Source: Prosthecobacter sp. (GTDB lineage Bacteria; Verrucomicrobiota; Verrucomicrobiia; Verrucomicrobiales; Verrucomicrobiaceae). From it: 64,000 nucleotides of DNA. The translations under genes were made by a program, and so were the position numbers. Below, in pieces: positions 45,076 through 53,676 of the stretch. Location of the stretch: positions 248,001-312,000 of the forward strand of contig NZ_JAXMIH010000014.1 in assembly GCF_034366625.1 (NCBI RefSeq), read 5' to 3'. The notes beneath the pieces were generated by a model that was given only the letters and a program-made list of their open reading frames with translations, did not search any database and had not been told where the DNA came from. Within the stretch, counting starts at the first letter, position 1; every line of letters starts with the position of its first letter.

Positions 45076-45101
45076 GCATTGGCTGTGACGAGATCGTTCA
45101 C
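44880..45101 (-). CDS. Short frame, probable true N-terminus of the kinase-like gene
   Basis: A 73-codon frame starting with the ATG at 45101. Its C-terminal part, TQEEAQAVISRMPSMSFEDA followed by YASIRRNLGQSPSF, reads like a real helical segment with normal third-position GC, better than the overlapping frame. It ends in TAG just where the kinase-like frame becomes sensible (the bases agcgagatagctgtc). It could be a separate small gene, but a -1 shift at about 44880-44900 would join it smoothly to the kinase-like domain. No classical slippery heptamer is seen there, which favours mutation or a sequencing error. Confidence 0.45.
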   Translation of the reverse strand: MNDLVTANACIQETPATYQATPASSRPVTPWMTQEEAQAVISRMPSMSFEDAYASIRRNLGQSPSFPVSAPAR

Positions 45102-45213
45102 GCGTTCAAGCTACCCGCATGTCCGGCGGTGGCAAGCACGCTCTCGAAGGCAGACAGCCCGTTGCAATCCCCGCATCGTCCGCTAGGCTCGTGGCGTAAC
45201 CCCAACGCGCATT

Positions 45214-45570
45214 ATGCAAACACCCAAAATCACCGCCTACCTGAAAACCTACTGTGGCTGGAGCGAAGGCATCCGTGCCATCTTCCGCAAATATGATCTC
45301 GCCTACGAGGAGAAGGACATCATCAAGAACCCCGCCTTCCGCTGGGAGATGGAACAGAAGAGCGGCCAGCCGCTGTCACCCTGCGTCGAAGTGAACGGCA
45401 CCATGCTGGCCGACATCAGCGGCGAGGAAGTCGAGCGCTGGATGACCGAAAACGGCCTCCTCAACCTCAGCGATGCCCCGGCCGATGCGCCGACGAACTC
45501 CGCCTGCACGGATGCCCAGCATGCCGCGATGGCGGCCGGTCAGGTCGGCACCTTGAAGTTTGTCGGTTGA
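45214..45570 (+). CDS. Monothiol glutaredoxin-like protein
   Basis: A 118-residue cytosolic thioredoxin-fold protein. The active site is C14-G-W-S17 in LKTYCGWSEG, a single-Cys variant, and the cis-Pro loop is LSPCVEVNGTMLADIS, matching glutaredoxin rather than thioredoxin. Length to about residue 85 is one glutaredoxin domain; the remaining 30 residues form a polar Ala/Asp-rich tail with an extra Cys (SACTDAQH). A monothiol site suggests iron-sulfur handling or deglutathionylation rather than general disulfide reduction. It lies 6 bp upstream of the DUF2959 lipoprotein, so the two are likely cotranscribed. Confidence 0.85.
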   Translation: MQTPKITAYLKTYCGWSEGIRAIFRKYDLAYEEKDIIKNPAFRWEMEQKSGQPLSPCVEVNGTMLADISGEEVERWMTENGLLNLSDAPADAPTNSACTDAQHAAMAAGQVGTLKFVG

Positions 45571-45576
45571 ATTCCC

Positions 45577-46209
45577 ATGAGTCCTCGTCTCCTCCTCGCC
45601 TCGCTGGTCTTCACGCTGGCCGCCTGCAACACGGTCTATTACGCCGCCTGGGAAAAGCTGGGCTTTGAGAAGCGTGACCTGCTCAAAAGCGCGGTCAAAG
45701 CCGCGCGTGGCGAGCAGAAGGAGGCTGGTGGGGAGTTTCAAGACGCGCTGACGCAGCTTCAAAAGCTGACCGGCTACAGCGGCGGCAATCTTGAAAGCGC
45801 CTACAACCGCTTCAAAGGAGAATACGAAGACTGCGAGGCCCAGGCCACGAGGGTGCGTGAAGAAATCCGCGAGGTGGACACGGTGGCGCGGGATCTGTTC
45901 CGTGAATGGGAGCGCGAAATCCGCCAGTATGAGAGCGCCTCGCTCGCGGCGGACAGCCGTCGCAAGCTGGCGGACACACGCAGCCGCTTCGAGCAGCTTT
46001 CCAGCTCGTTGCACGCTGCAGAATCGACGATGGAGCCTGTTTTACGTCAGTTTCGCGACCAGGTGCTTTATTTGAAGCACAACCTCAACGCCGCCGCCGT
46101 CGGTTCGCTGCGTGGCAAGGCAGACAACATCCAGGGCGACATCCAGCGCCTGCTGGAGCAGATGAATCGCTCCATTGCCGAGGCGGACCGGTTCATTCAG
46201 ACGCTCTGA
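45577..46209 (+). CDS. DUF2959 lipoprotein
   Basis: A 210-residue predicted lipoprotein (LLASLVFTLAAC, lipidated Cys17). After TVYYAAWEKLGFEKRDLLKSAV, the body is mostly coiled coil: long Glu/Arg/Ala-rich helices, including AARGEQKEAGGEFQDALTQL and DSRRKLADTRSRFEQLSSSL. This matches the DUF2959 family of proteobacteria and PVC bacteria, of unknown function. The coiled coil suggests oligomer formation in the periplasm. It follows the glutaredoxin-like gene at 6 bp. Confidence 0.85.
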   Translation: MSPRLLLASLVFTLAACNTVYYAAWEKLGFEKRDLLKSAVKAARGEQKEAGGEFQDALTQLQKLTGYSGGNLESAYNRFKGEYEDCEAQATRVREEIREVDTVARDLFREWEREIRQYESASLAADSRRKLADTRSRFEQLSSSLHAAESTMEPVLRQFRDQVLYLKHNLNAAAVGSLRGKADNIQGDIQRLLEQMNRSIAEADRFIQTL

Positions 46210-46331
46210 TCAAGGAGCGGGACCGACCAGAGGGGCAGGATGTCCCCGGCTCTTTCACCTGCCGCAGTGATTTCATGCTTGCCCGGGCGAAAGCGGTTTC
46301 ATAACCTCACCGTTCTTTCACACCCAACCCA

Positions 46332-47711
46332 ATGAAATTGAACCACACCCTCCCGCTTGTGCTTGGCCTGCTGGCCATGCCAACACTCTCCCGAGCCGAA
46401 GACCCCAAACCCGTGCAGCCCGGCGGCAAATTGCCGAAGCCTGTGGCCATCCAACTTGTCAAAGTGGCGGATGATCTCGTCGAACCCGTGCATGTCGCCT
46501 GCCCGAAAGACGGCACGGGACGTGTGTTCATCTGCGAACGGCCCGGCGTGGTGAAGATCGTGAAGGATGGCAAGGTGCTGAAGCGCCCGTTTCTCGACAT
46601 CAAGGACAAGACGGTCAGCTCCTTCCTCGAACAGGGCCTCTACGACCTCGAATTTCATCCGAAGTTCAAGGAGAACGGCCTGTTCTACATCCACTACTCC
46701 GACATGTGGTTCAACGGCGACGGTTTCATCGTCGAGTACAAGGTGAAGGCCAGCAATCCTGACCAGGCCGATCCTGACAGCGCCCGCGTGGTGATGCAGC
46801 TCGAGCGTCCGTATTGCAATCACAACGGCGGCGAGATCTGCTTTGGCCCCGATGGTTATCTTTACATCGGCAGCGGTGACGGCGGCTGGGAAGGCGACGT
46901 GCTCAACGCCGGCCAGGATCTCAGCACCACGCTCGGCAAAGTGCTGCGCATCGACGTGAACACACGCACCACCGAAAAAGGCTATGGCATTCCGAAGGAC
47001 AACCCTTTCATCACTCCGCTCCAGCAGATGACGCTGTTCGGCATCAGCGAAGAAGCGTTCTCGAAGATCCAGCCGAAGGCACGCCCTGAAATCTGGAGCT
47101 ACGGCATCCGCAATCCATGGACGATGAGCTTCGACAGCAAGACCGGCGAGTTCTACGTCTATGACATCGGCCAGAACCACTGGGAAGAGATCAACGTCGA
47201 GCCTGCGGGCTGCAAAGGCGGCATCAACTACGGCTGGAAGGCCATGTGTGGCAGTCATCCCTTCCCGCAGATCTTGAAGAAGAATCCCGACGGCACCGAA
47301 ACGAGCGTCAATCCCGACAACTGGGCACAGATCGGCAAACTGCCCGTCGCGGAATACAGCCACGTTGATCAGGGCAACTGCGTCATCGGCGTCGGCGTCT
47401 ATCGCGGCAAAGATTATCCGAGTCTCGATGGCGTGTGCTTCGTGGCCGACTGGGGTTCCGGTAAAGTTTGGGGCCTGCAACGCGATGGTGCCGGTGCCTG
47501 GCAGATGCAGGAGTTACTCGACCTCGATACTCCGCTGCGCCCCACCGGTGGCGGCGAAGGTGAAGACGGCGCGCTTTACATCTGCCACGGCACGGCTGGC
47601 TATGGTGGCAAGACTGATCCGTATCAGGAAGCACGCGGCGCGGTGTGGAAGATCGTGGCGGCTGACAAAGTGCCTGCGGGTGCGGAAGTCGCCCCCCTGC
47701 AGAAGAAGTAA
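46332..47711 (+). CDS. Secreted PQQ-dependent sugar dehydrogenase-like protein
   Basis: A 459-residue exported protein (signal peptide MKLNHTLPLVLGLLAMPTLSRA) with the GSDH/sorbosone dehydrogenase propeller. Family marks are RVFICERPGVVKIVKDG, EQGLYDLEFHPKFKENGLFYIHYSD, NHNGGEICFGPDGYLYIGSGDGG, a KVLRIDV strand, RPEIWSYGIRNPWTMSFD and GAVWKIV at the end. These residues shape the quinone and calcium site in soluble glucose dehydrogenase, so oxidation of a sugar with electron release to the periplasm is likely, though many PVC paralogues are uncharacterised. It is followed by a strong terminator. Confidence 0.88.
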   Translation: MKLNHTLPLVLGLLAMPTLSRAEDPKPVQPGGKLPKPVAIQLVKVADDLVEPVHVACPKDGTGRVFICERPGVVKIVKDGKVLKRPFLDIKDKTVSSFLEQGLYDLEFHPKFKENGLFYIHYSDMWFNGDGFIVEYKVKASNPDQADPDSARVVMQLERPYCNHNGGEICFGPDGYLYIGSGDGGWEGDVLNAGQDLSTTLGKVLRIDVNTRTTEKGYGIPKDNPFITPLQQMTLFGISEEAFSKIQPKARPEIWSYGIRNPWTMSFDSKTGEFYVYDIGQNHWEEINVEPAGCKGGINYGWKAMCGSHPFPQILKKNPDGTETSVNPDNWAQIGKLPVAEYSHVDQGNCVIGVGVYRGKDYPSLDGVCFVADWGSGKVWGLQRDGAGAWQMQELLDLDTPLRPTGGGEGEDGALYICHGTAGYGGKTDPYQEARGAVWKIVAADKVPAGAEVAPLQKK

Positions 47712-47739
47712 GCATTGAATCCCTTTCACCGGTCGATTC

Positions 47740-47777
47740 ACGCGGAGCTGGGAAACTGGCTCCGCGTTTTTGTTTTT
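47740..47777 (+). terminator. Rho-independent terminator after the sugar dehydrogenase
   Basis: A perfect 9-bp stem, acgcggagc (47740-47748) with gctccgcgt (47759-47767), a 10-nt loop, followed by tttttgttttt to 47777. It lies 28 bp downstream of the dehydrogenase stop and 40 bp before the GDSL gene. Confidence 0.88.
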
Positions 47778-47817
47778 GCATTGCCACCTCGTTGCCAGCC
47801 AGCCAGAATCAGCGCGC

Positions 47818-48585
47818 ATGAAATTCATCCCAACCACATTTGCCACCCTCCTGTTCATCACCACCGCCGTTCTGGCGCAGACTCCGGCTCCCGCCACCAA
47901 ACCTGCTGTTCCTGCGGTCAAACTGCCGCCGCAGCCGCCGGATGTGGCCGCACCGAAACTCGGACCTGATGGCAAGCCAAACGCGGGCTTCATTGCCGCG
48001 CATGAACGTTTTGTGGCCATTGCAAAGGAAGGCAAGGCCGAGCTCGTGTTCCTCGGTGACTCGATCACCGCAGGCTGGGGCAGCAAAAAGGAGATCTGGG
48101 ACAAGGCGTTCGGCGCTTACAAGCCTGCCAACTTTGGCATTGGTGGCGACCGCACGCAGCATGTGCTCTGGCGCATCACCAATGGCGAACTCGACGGCAT
48201 CAAGCCCAAGGCCGTCGTCCTCATGATCGGCACGAACAACTCCGGCACCGATTCTGCTGAAGGCATCGCCAAGGGCGTCACCCTCATCGTCGAAACGATC
48301 CGCGCCAAGCAGCCGCAGGCCAAGATCCTCCTGCTCGCTGTTTTCCCGCGTGGTGAGAAGGCCGCTCCGAATCCTGGCCGCGAAAAGCTGAAGCAGGTGA
48401 ACGCCATCATCGCCAAGCTCGACGACGGCAAAAACATTCACTTCCTCGACATCGGTGACAAGTTCCTGCAGCCCGACGGCAGTCTCACCAAGGAGATCAT
48501 GCCCGATTTCCTGCATCTCTCCCCAGCAGGCTACCAGATCTGGGCCGACGCGATCAGTCCGAAGCTCGCAGAGCTGATGAAATAG
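47818..48585 (+). CDS. Secreted GDSL/SGNH-family hydrolase
   Basis: A 255-residue exported hydrolase. The signal peptide (MKFIPTTFATLLFITTAVLA) precedes a Pro-rich linker. SGNH block I is VFLGDSITAGWG (nucleophile Ser), block II FGIGGDRTQHVLW, block III VLMIGTNNSGTDS and block V DFLHLSPAGYQIWADAI (Asp-x-x-His). These match the platelet-activating-factor acetylhydrolase-like group, commonly O-acetyl-esterases acting on polysaccharides or lipids in PVC bacteria. The ATG at 47818 is chosen for the signal peptide. It is isolated from the upstream gene by a terminator. Confidence 0.9.
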   Translation: MKFIPTTFATLLFITTAVLAQTPAPATKPAVPAVKLPPQPPDVAAPKLGPDGKPNAGFIAAHERFVAIAKEGKAELVFLGDSITAGWGSKKEIWDKAFGAYKPANFGIGGDRTQHVLWRITNGELDGIKPKAVVLMIGTNNSGTDSAEGIAKGVTLIVETIRAKQPQAKILLLAVFPRGEKAAPNPGREKLKQVNAIIAKLDDGKNIHFLDIGDKFLQPDGSLTKEIMPDFLHLSPAGYQIWADAISPKLAELMK

Positions 48586-48657
48586 GCTGACCACCGCCCA
48601 GAACAGGCTGCCACGATTTCATCTGGCATGCCCACCTCCTGCGTGCATAGGAGCGTC

Positions 48658-49272
48658 ATGCCCCAGCCTGTTCTGCTCTCCGACGTTGGCAAAGTTCTCA
48701 TCGATTTCGATTTCAGCATCGCGGCCAGGCGGCTGGCCGAGCGCTGCGATCATCCGGCGGAGACGGTGCTGACGTTGTTCGACGACATTAAAGGGCCGTA
48801 CGAGGACGGACGCATGGATGATGTGGCATTTGTGCGCGAGGCAATCGCGGCAACCGGTTTCCGCGGCACGGCGCAAGAGTTTGAGGCCATCTGGTGTGAG
48901 ATTTTCACGCAGAACGAGCCGATGCGCGCCACGCTGGGCGCGCTGGCAGGCAAATTGCCGATGCATCTGCTCTCGAACACGAGCGGGCTGCACAAGAACT
49001 ACTTTCTGCGCACTTTTGCCATCTTTCAGCACTTCCAAGACGGCGTGTATTCGTATTCCGCAGGCTGCTCGAAGCCGGGGGAGGCAATTTTTCACCAAAC
49101 CATCGCCAAACTCGATCTTGATCCCGTGCGCACGTTTTACATCGACGATCTCGCAGCGAACATCGAGACCGCCGCGCGGCTGGGTTTTCGGACCTTTCAC
49201 TACAGCTTTGCGAAACATCCACAGTTGCAGGCCGAGCTCGATGAATGGCTGGCAGCTCAGGGCATTGGTTGA
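48658..49272 (+). CDS. HAD-superfamily phosphatase, YihX-like
   Basis: A 204-residue cytosolic HAD hydrolase. Motif I is SDVGKVLIDFDF, the D-x-G-x-V form of YihX/HAD-1A phosphatases; motif II is HLLSNTSGLH, motif III lies in YSAGCSKPGEAIF with the Lys, and motif IV is TFYIDDLAANIETA. YihX dephosphorylates alpha-glucose-1-phosphate and other sugar phosphates, so sugar-phosphate turnover is the likely role. The start at 48658 has a good ribosome-binding site (taggag, 6 bp before), unusual for this window. It precedes mcsA by 82 bp. Confidence 0.87.
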   Translation: MPQPVLLSDVGKVLIDFDFSIAARRLAERCDHPAETVLTLFDDIKGPYEDGRMDDVAFVREAIAATGFRGTAQEFEAIWCEIFTQNEPMRATLGALAGKLPMHLLSNTSGLHKNYFLRTFAIFQHFQDGVYSYSAGCSKPGEAIFHQTIAKLDLDPVRTFYIDDLAANIETAARLGFRTFHYSFAKHPQLQAELDEWLAAQGIG

Positions 49273-49354
49273 CGGGCGCAAATACCTGTCATAACCAGTA
49301 CGCGCTGCCGTTCGTATCACTTGTGTGGCATGATAGCATGCACCGACTTAATCC

Positions 49355-49906
49355 ATGAAATGCGACGTTTGCGAGAATGAGGCCACAGTCTTCCTCACCC
49401 AGATCATCAACGGTCAGATGACCACGGTGAATCTGTGTGAGACCTGCTCGAAGGCCAAAGGCGTGACCGAGGAGACCGGCTTCGGTCTGGCGGAGGCGTT
49501 TCTCAGCCCCTCGCAGCGTGCCGATACGGAAACCATGGAGATCGTGTGCGATGCCTGCGGCTTCACCGCCTCGCAGCTCAAAAAAATCGGCCGCATGGGC
49601 TGCCCGGAATGCTACACCGCCTTCCGTGAAGGTTTGGACGGACTGCTGCGCAACATGCACAAAGGCACACGGCATGTCGGCAAGCGTCCCAACCGCAAAA
49701 GCATCGTCACACCGCAGATGCTGCCCAGGCAGCGCGCGTCCATCGTCCAGGAGACTCCGCCGTCTGCTCCAGTAGCACCACCGCCCGCGGATGTTTCCCA
49801 ACTACGCGCCGAACTCGATCTGGCGGTGAGCGAGGAGCGCTATGAGGACGCGGCGAAGTTGAAAGCCGAGATCGAGAGCCTTCAGCCCAAGGCTTCCTCC
49901 AAATGA
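49355..49906 (+). CDS. mcsA: McsA-like zinc-finger/UVR-motif protein
   Basis: A 183-residue protein with four CxxC zinc-binding pairs (CDVC, CETC, CDAC, CPEC) in the first 90 residues and a UVR (UvrB/UvrC interaction) motif at the C-terminus (RAELDLAVSEERYEDAAKLK). The order matches McsA, the activator of arginine kinase McsB in Bacillus. A Pro-rich linker (about residues 128-145) separates the two parts. In Firmicutes McsA stimulates McsB and feeds substrates to ClpCP. It sits directly ahead of mcsB and clpC, supporting the assignment. No ctsR gene is visible nearby. Confidence 0.85.
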   Translation: MKCDVCENEATVFLTQIINGQMTTVNLCETCSKAKGVTEETGFGLAEAFLSPSQRADTETMEIVCDACGFTASQLKKIGRMGCPECYTAFREGLDGLLRNMHKGTRHVGKRPNRKSIVTPQMLPRQRASIVQETPPSAPVAPPPADVSQLRAELDLAVSEERYEDAAKLKAEIESLQPKASSK

Positions 49907-49967
49907 GGTGTGTCGCAGGACGGTTAAGGCGGCTTTTGGCATGCGTGGAGCCGTCCTTGCGTGGTAT

Positions 49968-49995
49968 TCAACACGTATCCATGTTGACACGTCAA
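49968..49995. promoter_or_regulatory. Overlapping inverted repeats upstream of mcsB
   Basis: Two overlapping inverted repeats: tcaaca (49968-49973) with tgttga (49982-49987), and ttgac (49984-49988) with gtcaa (49991-49995). They end 15 bp before the mcsB ATG. They could be an operator or an mRNA hairpin at the start codon. The heptads differ from the direct repeats of the Firmicutes CtsR box. Confidence 0.35.
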
Positions 49996-50009
49996 ACACC
50001 TGCCACCCC

Positions 50010-51134
50010 ATGATGCGCTTTGCCACACTGATCAAAAACCCTGCCGACTGGATGAAGGGTGCCGGCCCGCATTCCGAGATCGTCATGACCTCGCGGGTGC
50101 GTCTGGCGCGCAATCTGCGCGGCTTTCCGTTTCCCGGCTTCAGCCAGGAGCGCCAGCGCATCGAGCTGCTCGAACGCGCACGACCGGTGGTTGAAGGCCT
50201 TCCCGAGATGCAGGATGGCTACAGTGAGGACTACACTGACCTCAGCAAGATCCGCAAACAGGTGCTGGTGGAACGGCACCTCGTCAGCCGCGAACATGCA
50301 GCGCGGTCCTCCGGCTGCGCCGTGGTCGTCGATCGCAAGCAGAGCATCTCCATCATGATCAATGAGGAGGATCATTTCCGCATCCAGGGCATCCGCCCCG
50401 GCTTAAACCTCACCAGCGCCTACGAAGTGGTGGACCGCGTGGACACGGAACTGGAGGGCCTGCTGCCCTACGCGTTTGACACCAAGCTCGGCTACCTCAC
50501 CGCCTGCCCCACGAATCTCGGCACCGGCATGCGTGCCTCGGTCATGCTGCATCTGCCGGCTCTGGTGCTCACCGACCAGATCAATCCCGTCATCAAGGCC
50601 GTCGGCAAGATCGGTCTCGCCGTCCGTGGACTCTATGGCGAAGGCACGGAGGCGCTCGGCAACCTGTTTCAGATTTCCAACCAGCACACGCTGGGCGAGG
50701 CAGAGCCCGAAATCATCGCCCAGATCGAAAAAGTCATCGAAGGCGTCGTGCGCTCCGAAGTGACCGCCCGCGCGAAGCTCAAAGAGGACCACCAGACCAT
50801 GCTGCGCGACCAGGTCGGGCGTGCCTTCGCCATCCTGCGCTACGCTCACATCCTTACTTCCAAGGAGGCGTTGAACCTGCTTTCCATGCTCCGGCTCGGT
50901 GCCGATCTCGATCTGGTCGGCAACTGCGACCGCAGCCTCATCGACATGCTGCTGCTAGAGATCCAGCCCGCACATTTGCAGCTTAATGCTGCGCGTGAAT
51001 TGTCCCCTGAAGAGCGTGACTGCATGCGCGCTGAAATCACTCGTGCGCGGTTGCAATCCATCGACGGCCCGGGTAGCTTTCCTCCATCCATTTCAACCCC
51101 AGGAGGCCCCCCTCCGCCCCCCCATGATGAATAA
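50010..51134 (+). CDS. mcsB: Protein arginine kinase
   Basis: A 374-residue member of the ATP:guanido phosphotransferase family that phosphorylates protein arginine residues and so marks clients for ClpC-ClpP degradation. Visible elements are the N-terminal substrate motif MTSRVRLARNLRGFPFPGF, the catalytic NEEDHFRIQGI segment, LGYLTACPTNLGTGMRASV around the active Cys region, and GLYGEGTEALGNLFQISNQ near the nucleotide site. Of two adjacent ATG codons the first (50010) is used here. The gene overlaps clpC by 11 bp. The earlier in-frame stretch runs through the intergenic inverted repeats and is excluded. Confidence 0.93.
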   Translation: MMRFATLIKNPADWMKGAGPHSEIVMTSRVRLARNLRGFPFPGFSQERQRIELLERARPVVEGLPEMQDGYSEDYTDLSKIRKQVLVERHLVSREHAARSSGCAVVVDRKQSISIMINEEDHFRIQGIRPGLNLTSAYEVVDRVDTELEGLLPYAFDTKLGYLTACPTNLGTGMRASVMLHLPALVLTDQINPVIKAVGKIGLAVRGLYGEGTEALGNLFQISNQHTLGEAEPEIIAQIEKVIEGVVRSEVTARAKLKEDHQTMLRDQVGRAFAILRYAHILTSKEALNLLSMLRLGADLDLVGNCDRSLIDMLLLEIQPAHLQLNAARELSPEERDCMRAEITRARLQSIDGPGSFPPSISTPGGPPPPPHDE

Positions 51135-53646
51135 TTTCACCCCACGCGCCCAACAAGTTCTGGCCCTCGCACGCAAGGAGGCCGACCGCTTCAATCACAA
51201 CTACGTCGGCACGGAACATCTGCTCCTTGGCCTGATCAAACTCGGCCAAGGCGTGGCCGTCAATGTCCTGACCAAGCTTGGCCTGGACCTCGAAACCGTG
51301 CGCATGCAGGTCGAGCAGCAGGTCGGCTCAGGTCCAGAGACCAAAATGGTCGGCAACATCCCTTACACGCCGAGGGTGAAAAAGGTGCTCGCACTCGCTT
51401 CTAAGGAAGCCAAGGCGCTCAATCACAGCTACGTCGGCACCGAGCACATTCTGCTCGGCCTGCTGCGTGAGGGCGAAGGCGTCGCCGCGCAGGTCTTGCG
51501 CAACCTCGATGTGAATCTCGACAAGGCGCGCAGCGAGATCCTCAAAGAGCTCGATCCCAACTTCTCCTCCCAAAACGAAGAAGAAGAGGAGGAGGGCGAA
51601 CCCGTCTCCCCCAGCGGCAACACGCCTGCGGGTGACAAGAAAAAGAATGAAAAGACACCGGCGCTCAAGGCCTTCGGTCGCGATCTCACCGAACTCGCCA
51701 TCAAGGGCGAGATGGATCCCGTCATCGGCCGTGCGGATGAAATCGCCCGTGTCATCCAGATTCTCTGCCGTCGCACCAAGAACAATCCGGTGCTCATCGG
51801 CGAGGCCGGCGTCGGCAAGACCGCCATCGTTGAAGGACTCGCCCAGGAAATCTCCGCCGGCAACGTGCCCGAAATCCTGCGCGACAAGCGCGTTATCACG
51901 CTCGACCTCGCCCTGATGGTCGCCGGCACCAAGTATCGCGGCCAGTTTGAGGAGCGCATCAAGGCGGTCATGGACGAAATCCGCCGCACCAAGAACGTCA
52001 TTCTCTTCATCGACGAGTTGCACACCATCGTTGGTGCCGGCGGCGCCGAAGGCGCGATGGACGCCAGCAACATCATCAAGCCTGCTCTCAGCCGTGGCGA
52101 ACTGCAATGCGTCGGTGCCACCACCTTGAACGAGTATCGCAAGTACATCGAGAAGGACTCGGCGCTCGAACGCCGCTTCCAGAGTGTGAAGATCGAGGAG
52201 CCCTCCGTCGAGGATGCCATCAAGATTCTGTTCGGCCTGCGCGGCAAATACGAGCTGCACCACAAGGCGAAGTACAGCGAGGACGCCCTCAAGTCCGCCG
52301 TGAACCTCAGTTCCCGCTACCTGCCTGCCCGCTTCCTTCCTGACAAGGCCATCGACATCATGGACGAGGCCGGATCGAAGGCCCGCATCGCCGCCATGAC
52401 GCGGCCGCCCGAACTCAAGGTCATCGAGGCCGAGATCGAGGAAATCCGCGTTGAAAAAGAAGGCTCCATCAAGGAGCAGGACTTCGAGAAAGCCGCCCAT
52501 CTGCGTGATCGTGAGAAGAATGCGAAAAAACGCTTTGATGATGTGCTTGAACACTGGCGCAGCACGAATCAGGAGCGCATCGTCGATGTCACCGAGGAGG
52601 ACATCATGTCCATCGTCTCAAAATGGACCGGTGTTCCGCTTCAGCGCATGGAAACTGCGGAGGCCGAGAAGCTCCTCAAGATGGAAGCCGAGTTGAAGGG
52701 CAAGGTCATCGGCCAGGACGAGGCCGTCATCGCCATCAGCAAGGCCCTGCGCCGTTCCCGCGCCGATTTGAAGGATCCGCGTCGTCCGATCGGCTCCTTC
52801 CTTTTCCTCGGCCCGACCGGTGTCGGAAAGTCCTTCCTCGCGAAGAACCTGGCCGAGTTCATGTTTGGCACGTCCGATGCGCTGATCCAGATCGACATGT
52901 CTGAATACATGGAGAAACACACGGCCAGCCGTCTCATCGGCGCACCTCCCGGCTACGTCGGTTATGAAGAAGGCGGCCAGCTCTCCGAAGCTGTGCGCCG
53001 CAGGCCCTATTCGGTCATTCTGTTCGACGAAGTCGAAAAAGCGCATCCTGATGTGATGCACCTCCTCCTACAGATCCTCGAAGAAGGCCAGGTCACCGAC
53101 AACTTCGGCCGCAAGATCGACTTCCGTAACACCATCGTCATTCTCACCTCGAACGTCGGCGCTGAAACCATCAAGCGCCAGACCACCCTCGGCTTCATGG
53201 CCATGCAGCAGGACGTGGCCGACAACGCCGGCATCAAGGGCAAGATCACCGAGGCCGCGAAGAAGTTCTTCAAGCCTGAGTTCCTCAACCGCCTCGACGA
53301 CATCGTCATCTTCCGCATGCTCGAGAAGGAGCAGCTCAATGTGATCGTTGATCTCGAAGTCGCCAAGGTCGTCGCCCGCCTCAAGAAGAAAAACATCCAC
53401 ATCACCCTCGATGAAAGCGCCCGCGAGTTCCTCATGAAGGAGGGCTTTGATCCGCAGTATGGCGCGCGTCCGATGCGCCGTGCCGTGGAGAAAAACATCG
53501 AAGACCCGCTGGCCGAGCATCTCCTGCGTGGCGACATCCGCGATGGCGACATCGTCAAGGTTTCCCACGACGAAGAACTCAAGCGCCTCAAGTTCGCCGC
53601 CGACAAGCGCGAAACCGAGATTCCGGCCGAGACTTCCGCGTCTTAA
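51124..53646 (+). CDS. clpC: ClpC-type AAA+ unfoldase
   Basis: An 840-residue Hsp100 protein. The N-terminal Clp_N domain has two repeats ([16 protein letters not shown] and [16 protein letters not shown]). D1 Walker A is GEAGVGKT (from residue 226) with [18 protein letters not shown] middle UVR-like helix ([20 protein letters not shown]) marks ClpC rather than ClpA/ClpB. D2 Walker A is GPTGVGKS (from residue 563), and the C-terminal domain has [19 protein letters not shown]. It unfolds substrates, including arginine-phosphorylated proteins, for ClpP. The start at 51124 overlaps mcsB by 11 bp, so translation is coupled. Confidence 0.95.
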   Translation: MMNNFTPRAQQVLALARKEADRFNHNYVGTEHLLLGLIKLGQGVAVNVLTKLGLDLETVRMQVEQQVGSGPETKMVGNIPYTPRVKKVLALASKEAKALNHSYVGTEHILLGLLREGEGVAAQVLRNLDVNLDKARSEILKELDPNFSSQNEEEEEEGEPVSPSGNTPAGDKKKNEKTPALKAFGRDLTELAIKGEMDPVIGRADEIARVIQILCRRTKNNPVLIGEAGVGKTAIVEGLAQEISAGNVPEILRDKRVITLDLALMVAGTKYRGQFEERIKAVMDEIRRTKNVILFIDELHTIVGAGGAEGAMDASNIIKPALSRGELQCVGATTLNEYRKYIEKDSALERRFQSVKIEEPSVEDAIKILFGLRGKYELHHKAKYSEDALKSAVNLSSRYLPARFLPDKAIDIMDEAGSKARIAAMTRPPELKVIEAEIEEIRVEKEGSIKEQDFEKAAHLRDREKNAKKRFDDVLEHWRSTNQERIVDVTEEDIMSIVSKWTGVPLQRMETAEAEKLLKMEAELKGKVIGQDEAVIAISKALRRSRADLKDPRRPIGSFLFLGPTGVGKSFLAKNLAEFMFGTSDALIQIDMSEYMEKHTASRLIGAPPGYVGYEEGGQLSEAVRRRPYSVILFDEVEKAHPDVMHLLLQILEEGQVTDNFGRKIDFRNTIVILTSNVGAETIKRQTTLGFMAMQQDVADNAGIKGKITEAAKKFFKPEFLNRLDDIVIFRMLEKEQLNVIVDLEVAKVVARLKKKNIHITLDESAREFLMKEGFDPQYGARPMRRAVEKNIEDPLAEHLLRGDIRDGDIVKVSHDEELKRLKFAADKRETEIPAETSAS

Positions 53647-53676
53647 CCGGGAACGATCCACCGGGCATCGCTTGCC

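Noticed and set aside
49984..49995. CtsR operator before mcsB
   Set aside because: The CtsR box is a direct repeat of GGTCAAA-type heptads; the sequence here is an inverted repeat of shorter units.
50403..52554. Long minus-strand frames opposite mcsB and clpC
   Set aside because: These genes are fully supported on the plus strand; the antisense frames lack starts, motifs or sensible composition.
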